From contig SCFE01000103.1 of assembly GCA_004352715.1 (NCBI GenBank), positions 1,095,238 to 1,159,237 on the forward strand: 64,000 bases of DNA, in the 5' to 3' direction. Made by a program: the position numbers and the translations under genes. Shown piece by piece: positions 1 to 8,691 of this stretch (positions are counted from its first letter, which is position 1; each line of letters starts with the position of its first letter). The notes under the pieces are model-generated. The model saw only the letters and a program-made list of their open reading frames with translations. It was not told the origin of the DNA and made no database searches. The stretch comes from Hofstenia miamia (taxonomy: Eukaryota > Xenacoelomorpha > Acoela).

Positions 1-14
1 ATATATATACATAC

Positions 15-57
<43 letters not shown>
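1..57. repeat. (TA)n microsatellite at window start
   Basis: Nearly pure alternating TA with a few C or A interruptions. It is the first of about twenty such tracts in the window. Positions 61-670 after it are AT-rich and hold no gene that I can recognise. Confidence 0.9.
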
Positions 58-60
<3 letters not shown>

Positions 61-675
61 GCAAATACAAAAAATCAATGAACAAAATTTGCAGGTTATG
101 GCAAATTCCAGTGCAGCAAACAATAATGATGCAATAAAACAGCGAAATATAAACAAATATAATTTTTTTCCAAATGTGAAGCCTTATAAACATTATATTT
201 GTGTTTAAAATTTGTAGAGATTAACTGGCAAGCTTTACGTTTTCCTGGAAAAATTTTAGACTTTTGAAAATATTGACGAGTGAACATTTTTTAGAAATGA
301 CGCATTTCAAAGCACGAGGCTTAGAGATATACTCCATAAATCAATTTCTTAATTTGTAGTTTTAATATACTTTGCATCAATTAATCTATTTGAAGAGTTA
401 TACTAATTATATTCATTGTATTGCTAAAACAGGTTCTCATTTTAGTAATTCCATTTCAAATCGTCAGGTCATATATACAGTAGGCTTTGTTAATAATACA
501 ATACCTCTACATATTTGAATTTCTCTTGTAGCCATACTGAATTGAATTTAGATATGTGCCGATTTATAAATCCTTGCAAAAATGGTACCAAATGTTTTTT
601 ACATTAAATTCACACAAAGAAACTAAAACCAAATTTATTTCTGCAAAAGAGTCATTAGCTACAGAATCAAAACTA

Positions 676-1205
676 TAGCGCAAGTAAAAAAAGTGGCCAC
701 CTCTCAAAATTTATTTTATCTAATGTTACTAGATGGCTCTGGTACAATTAATTGTTCAATATATTGTCAAATATTCTTGGAATTTCTACCATACATTCAT
801 GGTACTCATGGATCTCAGAACAAGACCCAAGCATACCTCAAAATCGACAAAATTTTTTTTACTAATTATAATACTGAATTTGTGCAATGGCCACCGAATT
901 CGCCAGATCTAGTATCCATAGAGAACGTGTGAGAGATTCTGAAGGATTTGTTGAGAAAAAAATCCCCACAAATATGAAAGAATTAAAGTGTTACATAATT
1001 GAATCGCAACACTAAATAACTCAAGAAGTTAGAGTTCAACACGTTTCTGCCTGTCATATCTTGCATGGCAAACTTATCAAATAACTTTGTCACAAGATTC
1101 CAAGCTGAGACAATTATATTTTCAAATATATTTTGTATATTCGTTTGTTATCTATTTGTCTTTCGTTTGTTATCAAAAAGTGGCCAATTTTTTTTACTTG
1201 AGCTA
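676..1205 (+). mobile_element. Internally deleted Tc1-like transposon
   Basis: Terminal inverted repeats of about 23 bp are visible. The left one starts TAGCGCAAGTAAAAAAAG at 676. The right one, near 1183-1205, reads TAGCTCAAGTAAAAAAAA on the other strand. A TA dinucleotide (674-675) precedes the left end, as expected for Tc1/mariner insertion; the right flank reads TG, one base different. Only about 530 bp remain and they contain just the C-terminal part of a transposase, so the element has lost most of its coding region. The element class is known to move by cut and paste with a DDE transposase; this copy cannot supply one. Confidence 0.65.
693..1015 (+). pseudogene. Tc1-like transposase C-terminal fragment
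   Basis: The frame from 693 contains the Tc1-family signature QWPPNSPDLVSIENV, matching the usual WP..SPDLNPIENxW block that carries the last catalytic acidic residue. An in-frame TGA replaces the tryptophan codon after IENV. Beyond it the frame continues as EILKDLLRKKIPTNMKEL, the usual end of the catalytic domain. The helix-turn-helix DNA-binding half and the first catalytic aspartate are absent. It lies inside the inverted repeats described for 676-1205 and is a dead copy. Family assignment is firm; the exact subfamily is not. Confidence 0.7.
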
Positions 1206-1517
1206 TGGTATCAACAAATGAATCACCTTTCCAAACACACAATGACAAACAATGGCAAATTTCAGAGTTCAAAATTTTTTCTTTCTTTAGTTGGAAGGAT
1301 TGAGGGTTTTTGATGGCCAATTGTGATAGCCTTATTTTTTGCCACCCGGAAATTCTAAGGCCCGATCCAAGGCAATAGGTATCGCCTTTACCCGATCACG
1401 TCCCTCTTTCTCTTTTTTAGTGGCATGGTAACGAGAAACTCAATCTATAAGCAGGTTGGAAATTCCAATCTAAAATATTGTTAGAAATCGATTGAATTTT
1501 CGAACTCGGACTTATAC

Positions 1518-1733
1518 ATGAATTACAAAATGATTTTTTTAGTATACATAATAAAAATATCATCTAATTTTCAATTATTAATAATGAGCCTAGAAATATT
1601 GTTTTCTACATTCAAAGAAAATGGCCAACGAAATAAAATGTTGAGAGAAATAACATCTAAATGTTTAAATTCTAGTTATGAAATAGATTGTCAACAAGAG
1701 AAGGACAAACGATTGCCAAGATAATACATATAT

Positions 1734-1810
<77 letters not shown>

Positions 1811-2130
1811 GTTTTTACATCATTACAAAAGGATAATATATTTAACAACAAAGATCTAATCTCAGAATGCTTAATTTGATCAATCGTTTACAAATATGCT
1901 TGTGATAGCTGTGACAAGCTATACATTGGTGAAACTAAGCGACATTTTATACCTGCATTAAAGAACATCTTAAAGGGCATCTTGAAACAAAAATATTCAA
2001 TCACCACCATGAATGAAAGAAAGAAAATTTTGAAGTAACTATGAAAATAAACCACACTAAGATCTGTGAGACTATTAATTAAGCAGTATTGTAAAGAAAA
2101 CGTCATGAATAAACAATGCAATGTATTTTT
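1518..2130 (+). pseudogene. Penelope-like element fragment with GIY-YIG endonuclease
   Basis: Around 1885-1960 the frame reads CDSCDKLYIGETKRHF, the GIY-YIG core of Penelope-like retroelements (a CxxC then LYIGET..R). A one-base shift near 1960 is needed to continue with EHLKGHLETKIFNHHHE and FEVTMKINHTKICET, which is the typical remainder of this endonuclease. The upstream frame at 1580-1724 (LEILFSTFKENGQRNKML) resembles the thumb end of the reverse transcriptase, which normally sits just before the endonuclease. A (TA)n tract at 1730-1804 separates the two pieces. Stops and the frameshift make it a pseudogene. The GIY-YIG call is solid; the thumb call is weaker. Confidence 0.65.
1730..1804. 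repeat. (TA)n microsatellite
   Basis: About 75 bp of alternating TA lie inside the Penelope-like fragment, between the presumed reverse-transcriptase end and the GIY-YIG domain. Confidence 0.9.
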
Positions 2131-2162
2131 TAGTGAGAAATCTTAAGCAGTTGAATAATTTA

Positions 2163-2167
2163 CATAT

Positions 2168-2214
<47 letters not shown>

Positions 2215-2226
2215 TTAATTTATTTA
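2163..2226. repeat. (TTTA)n microsatellite
   Basis: A tetranucleotide TTTA array of about 60 bp follows the GIY-YIG fragment. It may be the remains of a tail-associated simple repeat, but that is inference. Confidence 0.85.
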
Positions 2227-2688
2227 TACACTTAATCTTGTAAAATAAACCTAAGAAGTTAATATCATATAAAGAACAAAGTTTTATGCCATAGACAAAC
2301 TGTCAAATTGCAGGCAAATGTCACCTCTCTCTCAGAGGGTAAAGCGCTCGGTGTGCTATTTGCAATTAAATTCATGTTGGCTACTTTGGCCTTCGTTGCT
2401 CTACAGATTGGAAACTAGGATTTATCTGTCCTGCATGCGATCCTTCTAAGAAAAGTCAAGCAACAACGGGACTTACTCAACAGATGAATCAACTCCAATC
2501 TCCAATACTGCTATTTCTCTTGGAAATTCCATTGTATCGGAGGAATCTTGTTCAGAATCCTCCTTATAAAAGAGGAATCCCATCATTGATTAACTGAATC
2601 ACATTTTATCAGGGGCGGTTGTTCAATTAACTCAATTATATATTCATTGTCTGAATAAAGTCATTGCTGATCCTGACAACTTAAACAA

Positions 2689-3270
2689 TTGGGCGCGTTT
2701 GTGATGTATTCCAACTTTCTACCTAACTGCAAAACAAAAGTGCAAAAGCTTCCGCAACTTGCATCTTCCATCAAGAAACTCATCAATACATATTCCATGA
2801 AGGTAATTTTTGAATTTCAATTACAGGGTTTTAATCATACCTCAAGATCCACTAAGCGTGATATCGGAGATATTATACAGAGTAAGGTTGATGATGCTGA
2901 TGCCAAAGGTGCCATCTGTCTATCCAGTAGTAGTTCTGGTCCGACACCTATCACACCTGAAGTGGTTGTTCAACTCAAGAATCTCCACCCTTCTAGTCAG
3001 TTGCCAAATACGCAACCAATGAATTCTTCCTCTGTCTCTATCTGTTATAGAAAGGTTTTGGATGCAATTCGCTCATTTCCACCTTTTTCAGCTGGTGATC
3101 CAGATGGTCTTCATCCACAGGTTCTCCTTAACCTCAGTGATGAGAGCATTGGGACTCATTCTTGCAATTTTATAGAAAGTCTTAACAAATTTATTAATTT
3201 GGCAATTGCAGGCGAAGTACCCAATTGCATTTGTACAATCTTCTTTAGTGCAAATCTGTTTGCTCTCTAA
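2689..3270 (+). pseudogene. Reverse transcriptase fragment, finger region
   Basis: This 193-codon frame has a non-conserved first 90 residues, then IRSFPPFSAGDPDGLHPQ, the conserved 'SAGGPDGLRPQ' block before the reverse transcriptase fingers. It continues with an acidic and leucine-rich stretch and FINLAIAGEVPNCICTIFFSANLFAL, equivalent to the 'LAGxIP...L..a.L.AL' segment. After the stop, the next frame continues as KKRQGVTNCGWW, which is the expected 'KKxGGxRPI' region with a frameshift. It would form the template-binding part of the polymerase. The frame is cut at both ends and is non-functional. Confidence 0.65.
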
Positions 3271-3343
3271 AAAACGCCAAGGTGTGACCAATTGCGGTTG
3301 GTGGGACTCTTCGGCGAATGTGTGAAAAAGTTATGGGTAAATC

Positions 3344-4047
3344 ATGCCAATTGAAAAGGTTAACGTCAGATGTTCAACAACAGTTAGATTATGCTACGCC
3401 ATGTGGTCCAATGCCGCAGTACAAGTTACTCGCCGCTATATAAACCCTTGCATCACGGACGACCACATTTTTGTCAAGATTGATTTTAGGAATGACTTCA
3501 ACACGATCAACAGGCAAAATTTCTTAAGCATCATTTCTGAAAAACCGGAGATCCATAAATACTCCGTTTCTGTTTATGGCAAGCACTCCAATTTACATTT
3601 CGATGCCTTATTTTGGACTAAATGACCGGTGTGCAACAAGGTGATCCAGAGGATACTCCAATTTTCTGTGATTCAATATTTGATTTTATTACGTCATTGA
3701 GGTCTGAATTGAATTTCTTTTATTTGGATGCTGGAAATATTGCTGATGAAGCTAAAAAAGTATTAAAGGATCTCAAGAGTGTAATATCTTCTGCAACTAA
3801 AATTGGACTCAGCTATAAATCCATCAAATTATGAATAATGTTTCTTGGTAATCCTTTATTTGAAAAACGCACTATGATAAAACCTATGTTTAATGAAATC
3901 TGCCCTGGAATTTGCATACCTCCCTTAAGTAAACTAGTTGTTCTTGGTGCATGTATTGGATCAAATGCAGTTTTGAAGTTTTTAGAGAGAAAACACAATG
4001 AACTGGAAGATCTCTCAACAGTTTGGTGGTGCTCATACTTACATTGA
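3344..4047 (+). pseudogene. Reverse transcriptase fragments, palm region, active site altered
   Basis: Three short frames carry palm-domain blocks. At 3344-3625 is VKIDFRNDFNTINR, matching the 'D..NAFN..R' motif A block. At 3622-3834 is GVQQGDPEDTPIFCD, matching the 'GVRQGDPLGP.LF' motif B block, then FYLDAGN in place of the family's YLDDG: the second catalytic aspartate is an alanine. It then reads ISSATKIGLSYKSIKL, matching the 'A..iGL.LN..KCE' block. At 3838-4047 is FLGNPLFEKRTM...LVVLGACIGS, the following connection region. The aspartate-to-alanine change plus frameshifts mean no polymerase activity is expected. Confidence 0.65.
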
Positions 4048-4544
4048 TCAACTTGAGAAGAATGATACTCTTATCAATACTCTACGTGAACGTATTAATA
4101 TCGTTAATTTACCTGATTATGAAACTGTACAAGCATGACTTCCTGTTTCATTAGGTGGGTAAGGTATATTCTTAACACATATTTTAGCATCCATTTGTTT
4201 TCTTGCTTCCTTGGCCAAATGCGAAGACTTGATGTTAAACATTGCTCCTGGATGTCCCCCTCTGATTGAAGAAGCAGATGCGTTGGAGTTGTGGTTCAAA
4301 CTTTCTAATTATTCGCAACCAGCAAATTGACAATCTTCCACAATTCAAAGAAATTGGTCTTTCCCTGTCTTTAAACAACTGAAGAGTTTCCTATTGACCA
4401 ATATGTCTGAAAAAGATCTTGTAAGGTTTCAAGCAGTTCAATGTAATCTAGAAGGGGCATGGCTCAATGGTCTTCTATCCAGCAGACTTGACCTAAAGAT
4501 GAACAATGTCACATTGCGTATCAGCTTGAAGCTAATGTTTGTGA

Positions 4545-4670
4545 GCAACATACTTGTGTTTGTGGTGTAAATGTTACATCTAATGGTCTCCAGGGATTGT
4601 CATGTAAGAGGAGCACTGAAAGTTTGCACGTCATTCTCAATTGAAAAATTTATTCAAACGCACATTCTCT
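4545..4670 (+). pseudogene. Cysteine/histidine knuckle of the retroelement
   Basis: The frame reads AWLNGLLSS upstream (near 4460) and then EQHTCVCGVNVTSNGLQGLSCKR. This has the HxCxCG...GLxGLxC pattern that follows the reverse transcriptase in this retroelement family and probably binds nucleic acid. It runs into an (AAT)n tract. The metal-binding role is inferred from the pattern only. Confidence 0.5.
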
Positions 4671-4672
4671 AT

Positions 4673-4673
4673 G

Positions 4674-4732
<59 letters not shown>
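4673..4732. repeat. (AAT)n microsatellite inside retroelement
   Basis: About 20 uninterrupted AAT units. Because the unit is three bases long it keeps reading frames open and makes poly-Asn or poly-Ile shadow frames that are not real proteins. Confidence 0.95.
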
Positions 4733-4733
<1 letters not shown>

Positions 4734-4994
4734 TATTTTATGATTATGTATCTGAAAATAACATTCAGAATATATAGTTTACAAATTTACGAATATGGAT
4801 ATTTCAGGCATCTGTTTGGAAAAATTTTTGAGGTTTTGATATTTTTTTTGCCAGAATCGTTGGAGGCATACGTGGCCTTAATCTCTCTGCAGCGAATTGA
4901 GTTCTATTAGGAAGGATGTGTCGAAGGGGGTGTGTCGAATTTGATTGGATCTTGCTGAATAATTGTTCATCTTTTTTTTATTAAATCAACATCC

Positions 4995-5415
4995 CTTCAA
5001 TTTTAGAAACTCCGGGATTGATCAAAAAAGATGATGGTGTGATTACTGTTCCTTGGACAAGAGGCCGCTCCTTAGTGAGGGACGTTACTGTGGTTGATGC
5101 AATTGTTCCCAGCCGGATTTCCACTTTCGCTCCTGCTAAGGCTGCAATAAATGCTGAATCTTGAAAAACAGCCAAATATTGTGACATTCTTCAACAAGGC
5201 TATATTTTTCAGCCTCTTTTTTTGAATACCAAGGTGGTGCAGATAAATCCACAGAAGTCCTTATTGCCAAACTTGGCAAGTTCCTTGTATTTTCATCAAA
5301 GGAATCACGTCCGGAGGAATATATTAAACAACGTCTGAGCATTATTATTCAGCAGACAAATGCTGCATGTATTTTGGGGACAACAGAAGAGGAATCTTCA
5401 CTAGAAAAAATTGTT
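4995..5415 (+). pseudogene. Retroelement C-terminal domain remnant
   Basis: Plus-strand frames here read GLIKKDDGVITVPWTRGRSL and DVTVVDAIVPSR, then after an in-frame stop KTAKYCDILQQGYIFQPL and, with shifts, KFLVFSSKESRPEEYIKQRLSI and TNAACILGT. This is the order seen at the C-terminus of the same YLDD-type polyprotein (DG..L.PW..G..L.WD.T..DT, KY..L...Y.F.P, QR.S.A.QR.N...ILG). It looks nuclease-like (D..WD.T..D), but that function is inference. The remains end near 5415, which probably marks the 3' limit of the element. Positions 5430-5900 hold nothing else I recognise. Confidence 0.55.
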
Positions 5416-5859
5416 TTATGTCTTCTCGACAGACAAAAGTTTGAAAGGACCAAGTACTTACAATTTTTTTGGATGTAAGACATAGGAAATTTTATGGTAG
5501 ATTTTGTGTAAACAAACATTAATGTGCTCATGTAAAGGAAGTTTTTGTATTTACTATCAAGAAGGAGAATTCTTAATTCAGTAGATGTAATTTGAAATTT
5601 AACTGAAAAATATTGTATTTCTAACATGAAACAAGCCTGATCAAGAGTTCAAAGCTGATAAAGAAAAATCAATTGAAGTCGTCCTTTTAACGAAAAGTTT
5701 ATATAATTTAAACTATAATTTTCATTACTAAATATACTTGTATACTGCAAATGTATAAATTTGCATTTATATGTTCATTGTAAATTATAAAGTTAAATTT
5801 GAGTTTAAAAAATATTCGTTGCTTATAAAAAAAATGAAATTTAGGAAAGATTGAGATTA

Positions 5860-6000
5860 ATTTACTATATTTGATTATATTTGATTTATTGAAAATCTAA
5901 ATCATAAATTTTCGAATCTGTTATGTAACTCTTCTTTATTCAGTATTTACAGACATTGAGCTAATTAACTAATTAAACTAAATTAAAATTGCGGTAAATA
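5860..6000 (+). promoter_or_regulatory. Conserved promoter of secreted-peptide gene 1
   Basis: The block at 5962-6000 is almost identical to the reverse complement of 16024-16062, upstream of the paralogous gene. It contains AATTAACTAATTAA, rich in homeodomain-type TAATTA cores, then AAATTAAAATTGCGGTAAATA. Weaker similarity reaches back to about 5860, including ATATTTGATTT and TATTTACAG. The core ends 25 bases before the ATG of this gene. Conservation far above the surrounding AT-rich DNA suggests regulatory function; which factors bind is not known. Confidence 0.5.
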
Positions 6001-6025
6001 AGAAATTATTCTTAATCAATAAAAT

Positions 6026-6253
6026 ATGAAGGCAACAGTGTTTCTTGTTTTACTTGGGCTTCTTCAATTAATTACATATTCATCTCCATTTTCTATGCCA
6101 AGCTATAAAAGAGAAACGAAGGGCGAAAAGGTGCTAAAGAAAACAGTCGCAAAAGAAATGGAAAAAGAATTGACTAAAAGATTGTTTGACAAATATCCTG
6201 AGTTAAAAAAGTTAGAAAAAGCTAGAAAACAACGATTAAACAATTATTCTTAA
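6026..6253 (+). CDS. Small secreted lysine-rich peptide precursor, copy 1
   Basis: 75 codons with no visible intron. Residues 1-22 (MKATVFLVLLGLLQLITYSS...) are a classical signal peptide: one lysine, then a leucine-rich core. After it comes SMPSYKRE, identical in the second copy; KR could be a dibasic processing site. The rest is lysine- and glutamate-rich with hydrophobic residues every three to four positions (KEMEKELTKRLF, ELKKLEKARKQRL), as in an amphipathic helix. It has no cysteine. The estimated net charge after the signal is about +9. The start was chosen because the homologue begins at the same codon and a conserved promoter lies just upstream. AATAAA at 6253-6258 overlaps the stop codon, so the 3' UTR should be very short. 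I do not recognise the family. A secreted antimicrobial, venom-like or signalling peptide are all possible. Confidence 0.75.
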   Translation: MKATVFLVLLGLLQLITYSSPFSMPSYKRETKGEKVLKKTVAKEMEKELTKRLFDKYPELKKLEKARKQRLNNYS

Positions 6254-6258
6254 ATAAA
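6253..6258 (+). terminator. Poly(A) signal AATAAA overlapping the stop codon
   Basis: The stop TAA (6251-6253) is followed at once by ATAAA, giving AATAAA from the last base of the stop codon. A T-rich tract follows at 6261-6267. The paralogue has the variant ATTAAA in the equivalent place. Confidence 0.55.
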
Positions 6259-6322
6259 ACTTTTTTAATAAGTACTTTATCTTAGAGTTTCTATTTTAAA
6301 CAATTATCCCTATAGTAATAAT

Positions 6323-6697
6323 TAGAGCTGGGCGCAGACCAAAAAATATCGGCGACGGCTGAGTGCAAGCTATTGAGATGGATTAGACTGCATAACATTC
6401 CATAGAGAAACCCTATAAAGCTTACAGTCTTGTAAGAATAGTATATGATGCAAGCAGTATTGTGAAGCTATCCATCTGCAAAAAGGTTCATAATGCGCTT
6501 ACAGGCAATCTGATTGATAAGACAGAACCTAATCAATGCTAAGCGTCACTACCTCATCAAAGATATGAAACATTTAGTTTGTCTTGATATAGTTTTAGTA
6601 GTTTTAGTTATAAATCGGCTCAGCTGCCTAAATTTTCCAGGAGGCTGGTTGACCTAAAATTAGTCGGGGTGGCTCAGCAGGCTGGCGCCCAGCTCTA
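6323..6697. mobile_element. hAT-type MITE, 375 bp
   Basis: Perfect 13-bp terminal inverted repeats TAGAGCTGGGCGC (6323-6335) and GCGCCCAGCTCTA (6685-6697) are flanked by perfect 8-bp direct repeats GTAATAAT (6315-6322 and 6698-6705). An 8-bp target duplication with short inverted repeats is the signature of hAT transposition. No coding potential is seen, so it is a non-autonomous element. Subterminal GC-rich repeats (GGCTCAGC, GGCTGAG) resemble transposase-binding sites, which is inference. It sits 69 bp downstream of the peptide gene stop codon. Confidence 0.85.
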
Positions 6698-6949
6698 GTA
6701 ATAATGATGCAACGCACACATTCTCGATTTTATCGTTAATTTATATATGCAGTTTGAACATTTATTGTATTAATGGTTTGTGATATTCCTACATTTCAGT
6801 CAATTTATGAAATTGCAATTTCACAAAACCAAACCTTATAGAATTTATCGATTTACTGGAAACTGCCAAGTTCTAGCCCAACCACTCCCCCCCCAAATAT
6901 ATTAGCTTAATGAACACCTTCATTGATTTAGATCCTTTTGCAAATTTAT

Positions 6950-6984
<35 letters not shown>

Positions 6985-6986
<2 letters not shown>

Positions 6987-7411
6987 NTACCCCAATCAAT
7001 AACTCTTTGACAATCTTGGGAAATGTGTTCTATGAAGTTTGAAAACATTTTTGCGTCATCAGCAAACAAAAAAGTTTTACAATTGGTGCAAACCGAGGGC
7101 AAATCATTGATGAATATTAAAAACAACATGGGACCCAAGATGGACCCCTGTGGAACTCCACTTTCTACATCCACTAAAATGGAATTTATCCCGTTTATTG
7201 TAACGAACTGTCTACGATTTCTTAAATAAGACGCGATCAGTTTTAGTACTTTACCACCAACTCCAAATTCGCGCAATTTTTGTAACAATAAGTTGTGAGG
7301 AACTTTGTCAAAAGCTTTTGCCATATCTAGATAAAGTGTATGTATAGGCCTATTTTCGTCACTAGATCTATATAATTCCTCCAAATAAAGCAAAAGCCTT
7401 GCTGAGTGCAT
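6985..7411 (-). pseudogene. LINE reverse transcriptase palm domain, truncated
   Basis: The frame starts at 7411 and reads LYLDMAKAFDKVPHNLLL (motif A, catalytic Asp), LREFGVGGKVLKLIASYL, SGVPQGSILGPMLFLIFIND (motif B and 2a) and FLFADDAKMF (motif C; FADD codons at 7055-7066). All catalytic aspartates are present. These are diagnostic of non-LTR retrotransposons of the CR1/Jockey group, which reverse-transcribe their RNA at a nicked chromosomal target. The last residues run into TA repeats and are not real protein. Upstream, 7368-7574 carries the preceding region in a different frame. About 130 residues of the fingers domain expected between the two are missing, so this copy is deleted as well as truncated. 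Confidence 0.8.
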
Positions 7412-7691
7412 CTATCACTGACTTAATATCAATATCAATATTATTTATGACGTTGTCCGAAAAATCCAGATATATGTCAGAAATGTCATTATCGGAATAA
7501 ACAGGCCCAAAAAACAGATTAAAACCATCAGCAATTTCTTTGCTCGTTCCAAAATATTCAGCTCCAAACTTCATAACTGAGGGTAAAGATATCTCGCCAT
7601 CAAGAGATCTTATTAGTTTAAAACAATCGGCTGTAGAGTTTCCATTTTTGAAATTATCAAGGAATAAGATAGTATCAAGTTCAACAGAGTT
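7368..7691 (-). pseudogene. LINE linker region before the reverse transcriptase
   Basis: This frame continues fragment A from the gap edge: SVELDTILFLDNFKNGN..., then FGAEYFGTSKEIADGFNLFF, the conserved 'a..fn.yF..vf' segment that precedes the polymerase in CR1-like LINEs, then DSVIDALSKAF. At that point the normal fingers domain should follow. Instead the sequence jumps, with a frame change, to the palm. This marks an internal deletion with its joint near 7390-7415. Confidence 0.65.
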
Positions 7692-8691
7692 NNNNNNNNN
7701 NNNNNNNNNNNNNNNNNNNNNNNNNNNNNNNNNNNNNNNNNNNNNNNNNNNNNNNNNNNNNNNNNNNNNNNNNNNNNNNNNNNNNNNNNNNNNNNNNNNN
7801 NNNNNNNNNNNNNNNNNNNNNNNNNNNNNNNNNNNNNNNNNNNNNNNNNNNNNNNNNNNNNNNNNNNNNNNNNNNNNNNNNNNNNNNNNNNNNNNNNNNN
7901 NNNNNNNNNNNNNNNNNNNNNNNNNNNNNNNNNNNNNNNNNNNNNNNNNNNNNNNNNNNNNNNNNNNNNNNNNNNNNNNNNNNNNNNNNNNNNNNNNNNN
8001 NNNNNNNNNNNNNNNNNNNNNNNNNNNNNNNNNNNNNNNNNNNNNNNNNNNNNNNNNNNNNNNNNNNNNNNNNNNNNNNNNNNNNNNNNNNNNNNNNNNN
8101 NNNNNNNNNNNNNNNNNNNNNNNNNNNNNNNNNNNNNNNNNNNNNNNNNNNNNNNNNNNNNNNNNNNNNNNNNNNNNNNNNNNNNNNNNNNNNNNNNNNN
8201 NNNNNNNNNNNNNNNNNNNNNNNNNNNNNNNNNNNNNNNNNNNNNNNNNNNNNNNNNNNNNNNNNNNNNNNNNNNNNNNNNNNNNNNNNNNNNNNNNNNN
8301 NNNNNNNNNNNNNNNNNNNNNNNNNNNNNNNNNNNNNNNNNNNNNNNNNNNNNNNNNNNNNNNNNNNNNNNNNNNNNNNNNNNNNNNNNNNNNNNNNNNN
8401 NNNNNNNNNNNNNNNNNNNNNNNNNNNNNNNNNNNNNNNNNNNNNNNNNNNNNNNNNNNNNNNNNNNNNNNNNNNNNNNNNNNNNNNNNNNNNNNNNNNN
8501 NNNNNNNNNNNNNNNNNNNNNNNNNNNNNNNNNNNNNNNNNNNNNNNNNNNNNNNNNNNNNNNNNNNNNNNNNNNNNNNNNNNNNNNNNNNNNNNNNNNN
8601 NNNNNNNNNNNNNNNNNNNNNNNNNNNNNNNNNNNNNNNNNNNNNNNNNNNNNNNNNNNNNNNNNNNNNNNNNNNNNNNNNNNNNNNNNNN
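7692..8691. other. Assembly gap, exactly 1000 N
   Basis: Runs of N from 7692 to 8691. The round length suggests a default gap size and not a measured distance. The gap begins inside LINE fragment A. Confidence 0.95.

Larger units (their letters stand above)
2290..5425 (+). mobile_element. Decayed retroelement with YLDD-type reverse transcriptase
   Basis: A series of coding fragments in shifting frames on the plus strand together follow the order of one retroelement polyprotein widespread in invertebrate genomes. In order: FPPFSAGDPDGLHPQVL (near 3070-3125), LNKFINLAIAGEVPN (near 3180), VKIDFRNDFNTINR (near 3475), GVQQGDPEDTPIFCD (3622 on), FYLDAGN (near 3717), a C-terminal HTCVCGV...GLQGLSCKR zinc-finger-like block (near 4545-4610), then a region ending at about 5410. 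At least five frameshifts or stops and an (AAT)n insertion break it. Residues 2290-2690 may be its amino-terminal part, but I cannot show it. I do not assign a named clade. Confidence 0.7.
6920..7691 (-). mobile_element. CR1/Jockey-like LINE fragment A (reverse transcriptase part)
   Basis: Minus-strand coding runs from the edge of the N gap at 7691 to a (TA)n tract near 6985. It starts with the post-endonuclease linker (FLDNFKNGNSTADCFKLIRS) and continues to the reverse transcriptase palm. Positions 7573-7691 repeat 11399-11508 of fragment B with about one mismatch (A at 7651 region versus G). The 3' end is lost at the microsatellite, where an isolated N (6987) marks an assembly join. Confidence 0.8.

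Noticed and set aside
4641-4910. Poly-isoleucine or poly-asparagine protein over the AAT repeat
   Set aside because: It is a translation of a trinucleotide microsatellite, with unrelated flanks in each frame.
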